This document shows positions 1-10,269 of a stretch of 64,000 nt of DNA, one piece after another. A program made the translations under genes and the position numbers. Within the stretch, counting starts at the first letter, position 1. Each line of letters opens with the position of its first letter. The notes below the pieces were generated by a model, which ran no database searches, was not told the origin of the DNA, and was given only the letters and a program-made list of their open reading frames with translations. Source of the DNA: Svornostia abyssi (GTDB lineage Bacteria > Actinomycetota > Thermoleophilia > Solirubrobacterales > Solirubrobacteraceae); assembly GCA_024666565.1 (NCBI GenBank), contig CP088295.1, positions 1,550,001-1,614,000 of the forward strand, written 5' to 3'.

Positions 1-38
1 GCGTGGCCGCCGAGCGCGCCGCGGGAGGACGACTGACC

Positions 39-416
39 ATGCGCCGCCTCCCGCTCGCCGTCGCCCTGCTGGTGGTCGCCGCCGTCCTGATCGGGCCGGC
101 CACCGCCGCCGCGGCACCGACCCGCACCTGCAAGTCCGCCGACATGCGCTACCCGTTCGAACCCGGCGGGCCGAAGACGTTCGGCGTCTTCAAGCTGCGC
201 ATCACCGGCGGCACGTGCACGACCGCCCGCCGCGTCGCGAAGGCGTGGATGGAGGAGTTCGAAGCGAACCTCCGCAAGGGCAAGGTCAAGCTTCCGCGCT
301 CGGTCGAGGGCTTCGCCTTCACGACGCTGCCCGCGACCGAACCGCAGACGTACAACGAGCGGGGCCGCAAGGGGAAGACGACGATCCGCTTCGCGTACGT
401 CGTCCCCAACGGCTGA
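39..416 (+). CDS. small secreted protein of unknown function
   Basis: A 125-residue protein. The ATG at 39 is preferred because a GGGAGGA ribosome site lies at 22-28 and because translation then opens with a Sec signal peptide (MRRLPLAVALLVVAAVLIGP, then an Ala-rich cleavage region near residue 26). The mature part of about 100 residues has two cysteines that could form a disulfide, and a basic middle. I recognise no family. A short open frame ending in TGA at 34-36 just upstream may be the end of a preceding gene outside the window. Secretion is well supported; function is unknown. Confidence 0.7.
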   Translation: MRRLPLAVALLVVAAVLIGPATAAAAPTRTCKSADMRYPFEPGGPKTFGVFKLRITGGTCTTARRVAKAWMEEFEANLRKGKVKLPRSVEGFAFTTLPATEPQTYNERGRKGKTTIRFAYVVPNG

Positions 417-483
417 CGGCGGCGACACGCGTGGCCTGCCGGGTGCTGGGCATGTGCGGGTAGATCGGGGCGGGTGGTGGAAC

Positions 484-879
484 TCATCGGTGGGTGTGCA
501 GCTCGACCACCGCGTTGTGGCCGGGCGCACGCGCCAGGGCGCCGTCGCACGTCACGAGTGGGACGGCGAGCGCTTCGGCCAGGGCGACGAAGGTCGCGTC
601 GTACGCGGTGAGGTTGGTGCGCAGCTCCCACACGCGATCGCTCAGCGGCTCGTGCGGATAGCGGACGATGGCAAGGTCTGCGACGTCGCTGCGGATGTCG
701 GCCGCCTTGTCCTCCGTGATGGCGCCGGTCCGCACGAGTCGCCGCAGCGCGTGGAGGATCTCGGTGTCGAGGAGATGCGGCGCGTGCAGGTCGCTGTCCT
801 CGGCGAGACGCGCAAGGAGCGTCGGCGGTGCGCCTCCGGCCAGCGCCGCGAGAACGGCGGACGTGTCGACAACCAGCAC
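484..879 (-). CDS. vapC: VapC-type PIN-domain ribonuclease toxin
   Basis: A 131-residue PIN-domain protein. It has the expected acidic active-site pattern: Asp near residue 5 in VVDTSAVLAAL, Glu in LLDTEILHALRR, Asp in YDATFVALAEAL and a final Asp in LVTCDGALA. VapC toxins are Mg-dependent endoribonucleases that cut tRNA or rRNA when freed from their antitoxin. The start is GTG at 879, six bases after the stop of the antitoxin gene upstream, so the pair is one transcript. The length is normal for VapC and nothing suggests decay. The family is secure; the RNA target cannot be read from sequence. Confidence 0.88.
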   Translation of the reverse strand: MLVVDTSAVLAALAGGAPPTLLARLAEDSDLHAPHLLDTEILHALRRLVRTGAITEDKAADIRSDVADLAIVRYPHEPLSDRVWELRTNLTAYDATFVALAEALAVPLVTCDGALARAPGHNAVVELHTHR

Positions 880-885
880 GCGGGG

Positions 886-1113
886 TCAGCCGCGATCGCG
901 GCCTTCGCGCACGGCGTCGACGATCGCCGCGGTCTCGACCCGGCCCGCGCGCGCGTTGGCGCGGGCGAGGAGCTCGGCGACGGCGGGGCGGCGCGCGACT
1001 CGCTCGAGTTCGGCCAGCGCGTAGTCCGACAGGGAGATGCCAGCCGCCGCAGCGCGAGTGCGCAGCTCGCGGTGAACGTCGTCGGGAACGTTGCGGACCT
1101 GGATGACCTTCAT
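886..1113 (-). CDS. vapB: VapB/FitA-type ribbon-helix-helix antitoxin
   Basis: A 75-residue protein. The N-terminus (MKVIQVRNVPDDVHRELRTR) is a typical ribbon-helix-helix DNA-binding arm of the FitA/VapB class, followed by SDYALAELER as the second helix. The C-terminal tail is charged and would wrap the toxin active site. It sits immediately upstream of the PIN toxin, as usual for antitoxin-first operons that repress themselves. The ATG at 1113 is the only sensible start. Upstream, on the + strand, GGTGTCTTGCACC at 1134-1146 is a weak inverted repeat that could be part of its operator. Confidence 0.85.
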   Translation of the reverse strand: MKVIQVRNVPDDVHRELRTRAAAAGISLSDYALAELERVARRPAVAELLARANARAGRVETAAIVDAVREGRDRG

Positions 1114-1194
1114 CGCCGTAGACTACCAACTGAGGTGTCTTGCACCCAAATCACACCCACGGTTTCCCGAGCCTGTCGCAATGCCCTCGCTCGC

Positions 1195-1617
1195 TCAGGC
1201 AGCGAGTGGGTTGGCAACGTGGAGCCGGTGCCGCGCGGCCGCTGTGCAGAGCGCCGTGTCGGCACTGGTCAGGATCGTCGCGTTGATGGTGAGCGCGGCG
1301 GCGAGGTGCACCGCGTCGTAGCCCCGGAGCGCCTCGCGCTCTGCGAGGTCGGCGGCCTCAGCGATGAGCCGTTCGGAGACCGGAACGAGCGTCAGCTCGT
1401 CGACCAGCTCTGCAAGTTCGTCCTTTGCCCTGCGGTGCTGGGCTGCGCTGAGTCGTGTCGCGCGTTTCGCCGCCGCCAGCGCGGCGCGCGCTTCCACGAC
1501 GATCATGGCGGCCGATGCCACGACGTCGGCCGCGTCCCAGATCAGTCCGACGCTGTCGCTGCCCTCCTCTTCGATGATCAGCTTCAGGAGCGACGAGGTG
1601 TCGACGTAGGTGATCAC
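1195..1617 (-). CDS. vapC: second VapC-type PIN-domain toxin
   Basis: A 140-residue PIN-domain protein unrelated in detail to the neighbouring VapC. The N-terminal MITYVDTSSLLKLIIEEE carries the first Asp, VVEARAALAAA the Glu, and RGYDAVHLAAAL plus LTSADTALC the last acidic residues. The GTG start at 1617 overlaps the antitoxin stop by four bases (GTGA), so translation is coupled. It is a predicted Mg-dependent ribonuclease toxin held by the Phd/YefM-like partner upstream. The gene is intact and of usual length. Confidence 0.87.
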   Translation of the reverse strand: MITYVDTSSLLKLIIEEEGSDSVGLIWDAADVVASAAMIVVEARAALAAAKRATRLSAAQHRRAKDELAELVDELTLVPVSERLIAEAADLAEREALRGYDAVHLAAALTINATILTSADTALCTAAARHRLHVANPLAA

Positions 1618-1895
1618 CGGCGCTGGTCGGCGACGAGATCGCTCACTGGCCCGCTGGGCTTGATGCGGCGGGCGGGGCGGCTCCGGCTCGCGCGCTTCGG
1701 TGGCTGAACGACACCCGCGGCGATCAGGGTGGCGAGCTCGTCGGTCGACTGGTCGAGCGCGGCGAGACGCGCGACCGGCCGGCCGCGGTCGGTCACGATG
1801 ACCTCTTCCCCGGCTCGGACGCGGCCGAGGTACTGGCTGAGGTTGTTCTTCAGCTCGCGGACGCCGACCTCAACGCGCGTTGTGGCTACAGGCAT
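1614..1895 (-). CDS. Phd/YefM-family antitoxin
   Basis: A 93-residue protein. The sequence VGVRELKNNLSQYLGRVRAG followed by EEVIVTDRGRPVARL is the classic Phd/YefM N-terminal dimerisation and DNA-binding domain. The tail is rich in Arg and Pro, matching a disordered toxin-binding region. A longer open frame extends upstream, but I choose ATG 1895 because the Phd domain starts there and because an 11-bp perfect inverted repeat spans this exact codon. Such antitoxins bind a palindrome at their own promoter, so autoregulation is likely. Its stop overlaps the toxin start. Confidence 0.85.
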   Translation of the reverse strand: MPVATTRVEVGVRELKNNLSQYLGRVRAGEEVIVTDRGRPVARLAALDQSTDELATLIAAGVVQPPKRASRSRPARRIKPSGPVSDLVADQRR

Positions 1896-1914
1896 GATGA
1901 CATTGTAGCCACAA
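1880..1914. promoter_or_regulatory. inverted repeat over the antitoxin start, probable autoregulatory operator
   Basis: TTGTGGCTACA (1880-1890) and TGTAGCCACAA (1904-1914) are perfect 11-bp arms separated by 13 bases. The antitoxin start codon at 1895-1893 lies in the spacer. The site is positioned where a Phd-type antitoxin would bind to repress its operon. The transcript would probably be leaderless or start just upstream. The repeat is seen directly; the binding partner is inferred. Confidence 0.6.
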
Positions 1915-1988
1915 CCGAGCGGCTTGGCCGCGTCCGACGTTCGTCCGCTGCGCCGAACCACGGCGCGCCCCTGTCGACTCACACGCCC

Positions 1989-2901
1989 ATGGCGCTGCCT
2001 CGCCTGCTCACCCTGACCCTGTTCTGCCTGCTCGCGTGCGCGTCGTCCGCCCGGCGCGGCGCCGAGCTCGACGCTCTTCGTCCAGGAGGCCTCCAGCGGC
2101 TCGCTGCGCGAGGTCGCCAAGGACCGCTACGTCCTGACCGTCCGCCCCCGGGGCGACATGACCGCGTTCACCGACCGCCCCGAGCGGCGGGTCTGGCGGC
2201 TGGGGACGTCCACCTTCCTGCGCCGCTGGTCGCTGTACGGGTTCACCGCCGTTCCGCCCAACGCCGTGCTCGCGCTCGACCGCGCCCCGGCGAACCGCGA
2301 CACGCTGGCGGTGTCCCTGCTGTCGGCCCGGACGCTGCGCGACGGCCGCGTGGCGTTCACGGTCGTCCCGATGCGCGGCGCGGCCAACGTCCTGGCCGGC
2401 TACGCGAAGGGCGCGGACCGGCTCGCGGCGGGCCGCCTCGGCCCGGGCTCGCTCTTCGTCGACGACGCAGGTGACGTCCACACGCTCCACGCGGTGGTGC
2501 AGGTGTTCGGGACGGAGACGGGCGTGGCGATCACGACGTCGCTCCAGGGCGTCGCCGGCGTCGGGGGCGCGACGATGACGGCCAACGGGAAGCCACTGTG
2601 CCGCACGTCGAGCCAGTTCACGACGACGTTGCCCGGGTTCGTCACGACGACGTTCCACGGCTCCGGCTGCGAGGTGAGCGCGCCGTTGCCCGCGACCGTG
2701 GTGCTCTCCCTTCCGGTCACGCTCACGTCGGAGCGGAGCGTGAACGTCAGCGTGCTGAACGACCTGACGGGCCTCTGGAACCCGGGCGTGGCGGAGGGCA
2801 ACGTGTTCGCGGCGACGTGCTCGATGGCGTTCGACGCCGTTCCGGCCGTCAGCGCGTCGGCGCCGCCCTGCTCGGCGCAGACGCTCGGCGCGCCCGCGTA
2901 G
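1989..2901 (+). CDS. predicted lipoprotein, unknown function (one apparent frameshift)
   Basis: Two frames join into one protein of about 303 residues. The first frame opens at ATG 1989 with a lipoprotein-like signal (MALPRLLTLTLFCLLACASS, lipobox LLAC). The second frame, open from 2017 but without a start codon until 2158, carries coherent sequence beginning STLFVQEASSGSLREV and running to 2901. Removing one C from the run at 2050-2052 joins them as ...ASSAGAAPSSTLFVQ. The mature part has scattered Cys (for example PLCRTSS, GSGCEVS, AATCSMAF) and beta-rich sequence. I recognise no family. The frameshift matches eight others in this window and is probably a consensus error. Confidence 0.6.
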
Positions 2902-4827
2902 CTACCCCGCCAGCCAGTCCGACAGCCGCGCCGTTGCCTGCCGCAGGCGCCGGAAGTACGCGGTGCGACTGAGGTTCAGCCGCTCGGCCACCTGCTCGTG
3001 CTTGCTGTCGGGATCGAGGTAGCCGCGCTCGAGGATCTCGCGGAGCAGGAGGTCGTCGGCCGCGTCGCCGAAGGCCTGGATCACACCGCTCGAGATCAGC
3101 ATCCGCACCGAGGCCGCTCGCTCCTCCGGGGTGTCCCCGCGCGCAAGCGGGGAGGTCGCGAGCTTGGCGGGACGGTGCAGATCCCGCAGGGCGTCGCGAA
3201 CGGCTTCGGGGGTGGCGGCCGGGGTCCGGCGTGCGCCGTCGCGGGGGAGCCGCAGCTCGGCGTAGAGGACCTCGCGCAGCTGGCCGATCATGCCTCCGGC
3301 GCCGTGATCGATGATGTGGCACTCCAGGACACGGCCGTCCAGCTCGACGCGCAGCTCGGGCGCCGAGCGGCCGTTCACGCTGTGCGAGAACCGCACCGCC
3401 GCCTGGTTCGACGGGTCGAGCGGGATGAACGAGTAGCGGACATTCGGCAGCCCCGAGCCGAGGATCGACGCGGTGTTCATGAGCGAGACCACCGGTGAGG
3501 CCGGGTCGGCGTTGCGCTGGAAGTCCGTCGAGTCGCGCCACAGCAGGACGGCGTCGGTTCCGAGCGTGCGCGCGTACTCGAGCCAGCGGCGCAGCACGGT
3601 GTCCTCCTCGGCGATCGCGGGCGGGTTGGCCGCCGTGACCGCGATGGAGAGCCCCGCGAGCCGGTCGGCCGCATCGCGCGCGAGGACGACGCACTCGGGC
3701 GCGTCGCGCAGGAACGCCTCGACGTCGCGCCACCACGTGGGGCGGGTCGAGTACCACGGAGCGAGCGCGTCGTGGTCTGCCGGGCGCAGACGGTCGATCC
3801 GGTAGCGCACCGAGCCGTCCGCGCCGAGGCCCCACCGCAGCGCCGGGTCGTCGATCAGCTCGGTCAGGTCGATGAGCGTGTGCGGCTCACCGCCGACCGC
3901 GCGGTCGTGGAAATGGTCGGCGATCCGCCGGCGCAGGTCCCGGGCGCGCTCGGGATGGCGGGCTTCCAGGTCCGCGCGCAGCGCCCCACGGACCGCGTCA
4001 TGGAGGGAGACACCCCCGCGCACCGCTTCGGCGAACGCGAGCTGCTGCAGCCAGCTCATCGCGGTGTCAGGATCGACGTCCGGAACGACGTCGGCCAGCA
4101 GCCGCGCGTCGCAGCTGCGCGCCATCGCCGCGACGCCGATCACGTCGAGGTTGCCCTGCTCGAGCTCCGCGCGCGCGACCCGCGAGACCGCGCCGCGCAG
4201 CACGTCGGGATGGCGGTCGAGGTCGACCGGCCCCGCGCTCGCGGCTTCGGCGCCGAGCGACAGCGCGAGCGGCCACCCGCGCGCCCAGGCGACGAGGTCG
4301 TCGGCGTCACGGTCGGCGATGCCCTGGGCCCGGAGCATCGCCCGGGCCTCGTCCTCGGGGAGCGGCCCGAGCTCGATCTCCAGGACGACCCGTTCCCACC
4401 CGTCCCGGAACCACTCCGGCGCCGGCGGCCGGCGCCCGGCGACGAGCACGACGGTCTCAGCCGGGAGCGAGGGCAGCAGCGTCCGGCGCAGCCAGCCGTC
4501 GGCGCCGGCCATCCGCTCGTAGGAGTCGAAGACGAGCAGCGACGGCGAGCCCGTGCCGAGATCGCCCACCGCCGCCTCGATGTCGCCGGGCACGGGGACG
4601 ATGTCGCGCCCGTCGATCACGCGGACCGCGAACCCTCGGGCGCTCGCGCGGCGTCCGACCTCGCGCAGCAACGTGCTCTTGCCGATCCCGCCGGGCCCGT
4701 GCAGGAAGACGACCCGGTGCCCGCCGGTGCCCGCGAGGACGTCGTCGAGCCGGGCCAGCTCCGTGCCGCGTCCGCGGAACCGGTCGCGATCCAGCGCTGC
4801 GAGGTGATCGGCGAGCGTCTCGGGCAT
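2902..4827 (-). CDS. STAND-type NTPase with C-terminal helix-turn-helix, probable regulator
   Basis: About 641 residues from ATG 4827; an upstream ATG at 4890 would add 21 poorly conserved-looking residues. A Walker A motif HGPGGIGKST lies at about 43-52 and a Walker B-like LLVFDSYERM near 100, followed by a winged-helix-like region and an Arg/Asp-rich middle. The last 60 residues (HEQVAERLNLSRTAYFRRL) look like a helix-turn-helix. This order, ATPase first and DNA-binding last, fits STAND regulators that switch on ligand and nucleotide binding. The gene is divergent from the giant secreted protein at 4926 with under 100 bases between them, so it may control that gene. The stop lies right against the lipoprotein gene. 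Confidence 0.7.
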   Translation of the reverse strand: MPETLADHLAALDRDRFRGRGTELARLDDVLAGTGGHRVVFLHGPGGIGKSTLLREVGRRASARGFAVRVIDGRDIVPVPGDIEAAVGDLGTGSPSLLVFDSYERMAGADGWLRRTLLPSLPAETVVLVAGRRPPAPEWFRDGWERVVLEIELGPLPEDEARAMLRAQGIADRDADDLVAWARGWPLALSLGAEAASAGPVDLDRHPDVLRGAVSRVARAELEQGNLDVIGVAAMARSCDARLLADVVPDVDPDTAMSWLQQLAFAEAVRGGVSLHDAVRGALRADLEARHPERARDLRRRIADHFHDRAVGGEPHTLIDLTELIDDPALRWGLGADGSVRYRIDRLRPADHDALAPWYSTRPTWWRDVEAFLRDAPECVVLARDAADRLAGLSIAVTAANPPAIAEEDTVLRRWLEYARTLGTDAVLLWRDSTDFQRNADPASPVVSLMNTASILGSGLPNVRYSFIPLDPSNQAAVRFSHSVNGRSAPELRVELDGRVLECHIIDHGAGGMIGQLREVLYAELRLPRDGARRTPAATPEAVRDALRDLHRPAKLATSPLARGDTPEERAASVRMLISSGVIQAFGDAADDLLLREILERGYLDPDSKHEQVAERLNLSRTAYFRRLRQATARLSDWLAG

Positions 4828-4925
4828 CAACGGGTGGTTGGTCGTCGCGGACAATACGGCTCCGGTACTCAAGTGGCACCAACGAGGCACTGTTCTGCGG
4901 TCCGTTCGGGCGTAGCTTCCGGCCG

Positions 4926-7900
4926 ATGACGCGGATCCGCTTGGTGCCGGCCGTCGTGGCGACGGTGCTCCTGCTGTGCGGCGCCGCGGAAGCGGCCGAC
5001 CCCGAGGCCCGCTGGCCGCTGGACACCACCGCGGGACAGATCACGCCCGACACGTCGGGGAACGGGCTGGACGCCGAGGTGCGCTACGGGTCGGCGCTCG
5101 TCGGCGGCGGGCGCTTCGGCAACGCGCTCGACCCGGCCGAGACGCAGACCCCGATGTCCGGCGCGTGGGTGCCGAACAGCCCGGCGCTGGAGCCGAGCAG
5201 GCTCTCCGTCGTCGCGTGGGTCAAGCGGACGGGCTCGCCCGGCGCGTACCGCTACATCGTGGCCAAGGGGGCGAACGCGTGCAACGGCCCCTCCTACGCG
5301 CTGTACGCCAGCGGTGCCGGGCGGCTGCAGTTCGTCGTGACCAACGGGACGGCTGGCCGCGTCTCGCCGGAGGCGCCGGCGTCGCTGTGGGACGGCGGGT
5401 GGCACGCCGTCACGGGCGTGTGGGATGGGGCCGACGCGAGCCTCTACGTCGACGGCGCCCGCATTGCCGGGCCGAACGTCGGCGGGGGAACGCTCGGGTA
5501 CGGCATGCCGGTCGGCAACCTCACGATCGGCACGTATCCCAGCGCCGACCAGTGCGCGTTCAACACCGGCTGGACGGGGCTCGTCGACGACGTGCGGGTC
5601 TACGGCCGCACGCTGACCGGCGCCGAGATCGCCTACCTGCACGATGCGCGCCATACGACGCCGCCGTCGCTGCCGATCCCGCCGCCCGTCGTGCAGACGA
5701 CCGGCGCCGACCAAGTCACCGTCGGCAGCGCCCGGATCTCGGGCTCGATCGACGACCGGCTCGCGCCCAGGACCTGGCACGTCGAGTACGGCGAGACGAC
5801 GGCGTACGGGGCCCGCACCGCCGACACGACGACCGCGGGTGCGGTGGGCGCGCAGCCCGTGCAGGCGGTCCTCAGCGGGCTGGCGCCGGGGACGACCTAC
5901 CACGCGCGGGTGGTCGCCGACGGCGTCGCGGGCGGGGACATCACCTTCCGCACGGACGACGCTGTGGTCGCCGCAGCGAGCATCCCAGCCGGCCTCGACT
6001 TCACCTGGAACCCCCGCGCCGAGGTGCTCATCGCCCGGCGCCCCGGCGGGCGGCGTGCAGTTCGACGCGACCGCCGCGCCCGGCGTCACCTACCTGTGGG
6101 ATTTCGACTACCGCCCGGCCGACGGCTTCCGCCCGGATCCGGGCGCGTCCGGGCCGTCACCGCGCCGCGCGTTCACCGCCGACGGCGCGCACGACACCGA
6201 CCGCGTCAAGGGCGGGGACGGCACGCGCCGGCGGGTCTACCGCGTCCGGCTGCGCGCGCTCGCGCCGGACGGGACGACGGCCGAGGCCGAGCACCAGCTC
6301 GTCGTGATGCCGAACGGTGCGCCGGCCGTCGACTTCATCACGCGCCGCCCGTCGCTGACGGTCAGCAAGACCGTCACGCTGATTCCGCGCGCGGCCGATC
6401 CCGACGAGAGCCCGCGCACCGCCGACCGGCTCGTCCGCCTCGAGTGGGATCTCGACACCCCGGCCGGCACGCCGGGCGATCCGGCCGCGAACGACATCGT
6501 CTGCGACGGGACGGGCGCGGGCTGCACCGGCCCGGGTGGCGCGCCGCTCGGCGACTGGTTCACTGCCGGCCCGAACGGCGCGATCGGCGTGAACTTCTTC
6601 GCCCGCGGCCTGGCCGCCAACCGGCTGCGCCCGCTCGCACAGATCGACCTCGGCGCGCTCCCCGCGACCGGCCCCGACGGCTCGCCGCTGACCGGCGCGC
6701 TGGCGATCCAGAGCTTCCAGGGCCGTTCCCTCGCCACCCAGAAGGACCTGCGCCTCGCCTACCTCTACGACAACGCGACGCTGCTGCAGCAGAGTTCGTT
6801 CAACACCGACGCGGGCGAGGCGACGGGCGCGCAGCTCGCGGCCGGGACACTCCGCCAGAAGGGCACGCTCAAGCCCGCGGCGATCATCCGGCAGGAGAGG
6901 CTCCTGGCCAGCGCCGGGCTCAGCTGGCGCCGCGTGACCCTGACGGCGACCGACAGCGCCGGGGTGCGGACCTCGGCGACGAAGGTCGTCCCGCTGGTCC
7001 CCGACGCGGCGCCGCGGCTGAAGGCGAAGTTCCTCAACATGGATCCGCGGCGCAGCAAGGTCGGCCTCGCCAACCCGCAGATCCAGCCGCGCGCGCGAGC
7101 GCGCGCGGCCGCGGGCGAGAAGCAGCAACTTGGCTACACGCTGACGACCCAGGACGAGCTCGTCTTCGACGCGTACGCCAGCGACGACCCCGACGGGCGG
7201 ATCGCCTGGTACACGCTCGAGGTCGGCCAGCCGCTGCGGGGTACGAACTGCCAGCCCAAGCCGCAGGCCGAGTCGACGCTGCCGCCGCTCGTCCCGACCC
7301 CGGAGCAATACCTGCCGGGTCGGTTCCAGCCGCAGATCAACCCCGCCGGCGCGGGCGTGGCGGGCACGCGGGGACGGGTCGGGGACATCGCCGCCAAGGG
7401 GCCGAACAGCCGCAAGCCCATGGCGTTCCGCGCGGGGCCGCCGAGCAAGCCGCTGTCGGCGCTGCTCGCCCAGTCGCCGCTCCTGCACGCGTGCGCGCCG
7501 TTCGCGCAGCGCAACGTCGCCGCGCAGCCGTTCCTGGCGAAGCCGAGCCCGGCGGCGCGGCCGGCACCGCGCGCGGCGATCAACAAGGAGCTGCTCAAGC
7601 CGGTCGGCAACCAGACGTTCCCGACCACCGCGATCGTCACGAAGGATCCGAACGACCTGCGCTTCACCATCCCGGTCGCCGGCACGTACTCGGTGGCGGT
7701 CGGGGCGTACGACGAGTCGGGTCTCGGCGCGATCCAGCGCACGGACGGGCTGAAGATCTTCGACGCCGAGGGCGACTGCGTGAACGTCAGCGGGGAGCCG
7801 CTCACGCTCGGTGGGCGCAAGCTCGGGTTCGGCGGCCAGTGCATGAGCTTCAGCGAGAAGCGCACCCGCTTTCGCACCACGCAGGAGATCAGCCTCAACG

Positions 7901-10228
7901 GGGTCGGGCTGCGGCCCAAGGGCGGCGGGGTGCTGCGCGTCGACACGGTCGCGCGCACGCTGCGCGTCACGCGCGGGGGAGGACACCGACGCGGCCGGCG
8001 ACGTCGAGGTCGTCGTCGACGGTGACGTGGTCGCGCAGATCAGCGACTTCACCCCGGCTCGGGCGGTGGACTTTGTGCAGGGCCAGCTGCATCCGACCGT
8101 GATCGCTGGTGCGCAGTACCGCGGCTCACCGCTCGCGCGGCCCTCGGCGCCGGGCCCGGATCCCGACAACTTCCTCGTCACGTTCGGCAGCGCGGGGATG
8201 TCGACGACGCGCTTCTACACCGTGCTGCCCGGCGAGTTCAGCCGCTCGGGCGAGGCGACGTCGCCGACCTCCGAGGTCCGCCGCCGGGGCCGGGAGGAAC
8301 CGCGCAGCAACGAGCTGACGACGAACCGGTTTGCGGACATCGCGAGCAAGCAGGCGCGCGACAAGCAGGCCCGCGCGCGAGCGGCTGCCGACGCGAATGC
8401 GAGCACGCTCGATCTGTCGGGCACGAACCTCGGCCCGGTCTCGATCGACAAGGGCAAGCTGAGCTTCGACCCCGAGCGCGGCTACTGGGAGGGCGACCTC
8501 GAGGTCACGCTGAACGTCGCCAGCCCGGTGACCGGCCTGAGCATGCACCTCGTCATCGACGACGGCGAGCTGAAGGAGGCGTCGGGGAAGGCGAAGACGC
8601 TGATCCCGCTGTTCGCGGGCGTGACGCTCGACGAGCTGCGGTTCTCCATCGTCAGCGATCCGCTCACGGTCAGCGGCGGGGCGAGCGCGTCGATCATCAA
8701 GGTGCTGCGCGGCGACCTCGACATGACGATCCGCACCGGCCCGGTCTTCTTCCGGCTGACGGGGCGGATCAGCCTGTTCGGCGAGATCGAGCTCGGCAGC
8801 GCGTACGTGCAGTACGACGAGGCCAACGCCGAGTCGCTGACGTTCGGCGGCCGCCTCGGGCTCGACTTCGGGCCGGTCTCGATCGGGGCGGGCGTCGACG
8901 GCGGCGTGTCGTTCAAGACGGGCGACTTCTTCGTGGAGGGGAACGGGCGGGCGTGCCTGTTCATCTGCCTCGGCGTGAAGGCGCTGATCTCGAGCAAGGC
9001 GCTGGCGGCGTGCGGCTCGATCGACCTGCTGCTCGTCGAGATCTCGGCGGGCTTCGCCTACCGCTTCGGCGACGGGCTGGAGGTCTTCCTCGGCTGCGAT
9101 CTCTCGCCGTATCGGCCGGCGGTCTTCCGCGTGCGCGGCGGCGTGACGGCCGACGCCGCGCAGGCGGGCGCGGGTGGATTGCGGGTCCCCGCGGGCGCAG
9201 AACAGGCGGCGTTCCGCTTCCGCGGAAACGCGGGGATGGCCGACGCGCCGAAGCTGACGCTGACCGCCCCGGACGGCCGCACGTTCACCACCGGCGAGCT
9301 GCCGGGCGACTACACATTCACGCCGCGTCTCGGTGCGGGCGTCACGACGCCGACGGCGGTGGTCGACCAGGACCCGGTCAGCAAGCTGACGACGATCCTC
9401 GTGGCCAAGCCTCCGGCCGGCGACTGGCGCGTGACGCTGGCGCCCGGGCAGCCGCCGCTGGTCGGTGCGGAGATCGCGCTGGGTGAGCACGTCGAGGACA
9501 AGGAGCTGCAGGCGGAGGTGCGGGACGCGGATCTCGAGGGCGACACGGTGAAGATCGGGTCGACGGCGATCACCGCGTCCGCGAGCAAGGCGTCGACGGT
9601 GGCGACGAAGCTCGCGCGGCGGCAGGTCGCGGCGCTGCGCCAGCAGCCGCGCATCGAGCGCTCGCGCTTCCGCGGCGTCGTCCTGGATGTGCCCGACGGG
9701 CTGTCCGGCGAGCTGGTGCTGGCGGACGTCACGCCCGCGTCGACGGCGATCGTCCGCACGCTCGACCTGGAGACCTACGGTGGCAAGAAGGTCCCGATCG
9801 CGTTCCGCCCGACGGCCGATCCGGGCACGCATGAGCTGCGCGCGCTGCTCACCCACAGCGACGGGACGCCGCGCCAGTCGATCGTCGTCGACACGTTCGC
9901 CGGCCCGCCGATGCCGGTGCCGACGGCCCCGGACCTGACGCTCTCGCGCAGCGCGGGCGGGACGGTCGTCGTCGACGTGCGGCCGGGCAGCGCCGGCTCG
10001 GTGCGCGACGTGGCGAGCTCGTTCGACCTCGTCGTTCAGGCGCCGTCCGGCCGGCGCATCGAGCGGCTGGTGGACCGGTCGAACTCCCGCCGTCTGCCCG
10101 ACGGCGCGTTCCGCGTGACGCTCGGCTCGTTCTCCGCATCGGACTTCCGCGGGATGCGGACGTGGGGGCGGATGATCTACGCGGGGAAGACGGGCGCGAT
10201 CGATTCGGCGCGGGCGGCGCGGCGGTAA
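4926..10228 (+). CDS. giant secreted LamG/PKD-domain protein (two apparent frameshifts)
   Basis: Three consecutive frames form one protein of about 1,767 residues. Frame one (4926 to about 6034) has a signal peptide (MTRIRLVPAVVATVLLLCGA) and a LamG/concanavalin-like domain with SLYVDGARIAG and LVDDVRVYGRTLTGAEI, then a fibronectin-like segment. Frame two (to about 7977) begins with a PKD-like VQFDATAAPGVTYLWDFD and continues through several Ala/Pro-rich beta regions. Frame three (to 10228) holds further beta-rich sequence without a domain I can name. Removing one C at 6034-6036 and one G at 7975-7979 restores a single frame with smooth sequence across both joints. A cell-surface or matrix role is likely. 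If the shifts are real this is a pseudogene. Confidence 0.65.
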
Positions 10229-10269
10229 GCGACCCGTTGCGGCTGGCGTCGCTCGTGCAGGTTCGCTAG

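Noticed and set aside
1..36. C-terminal end of an upstream gene
   Set aside because: An open frame ends in TGA at 34-36, but eleven residues are too few to support a gene call.
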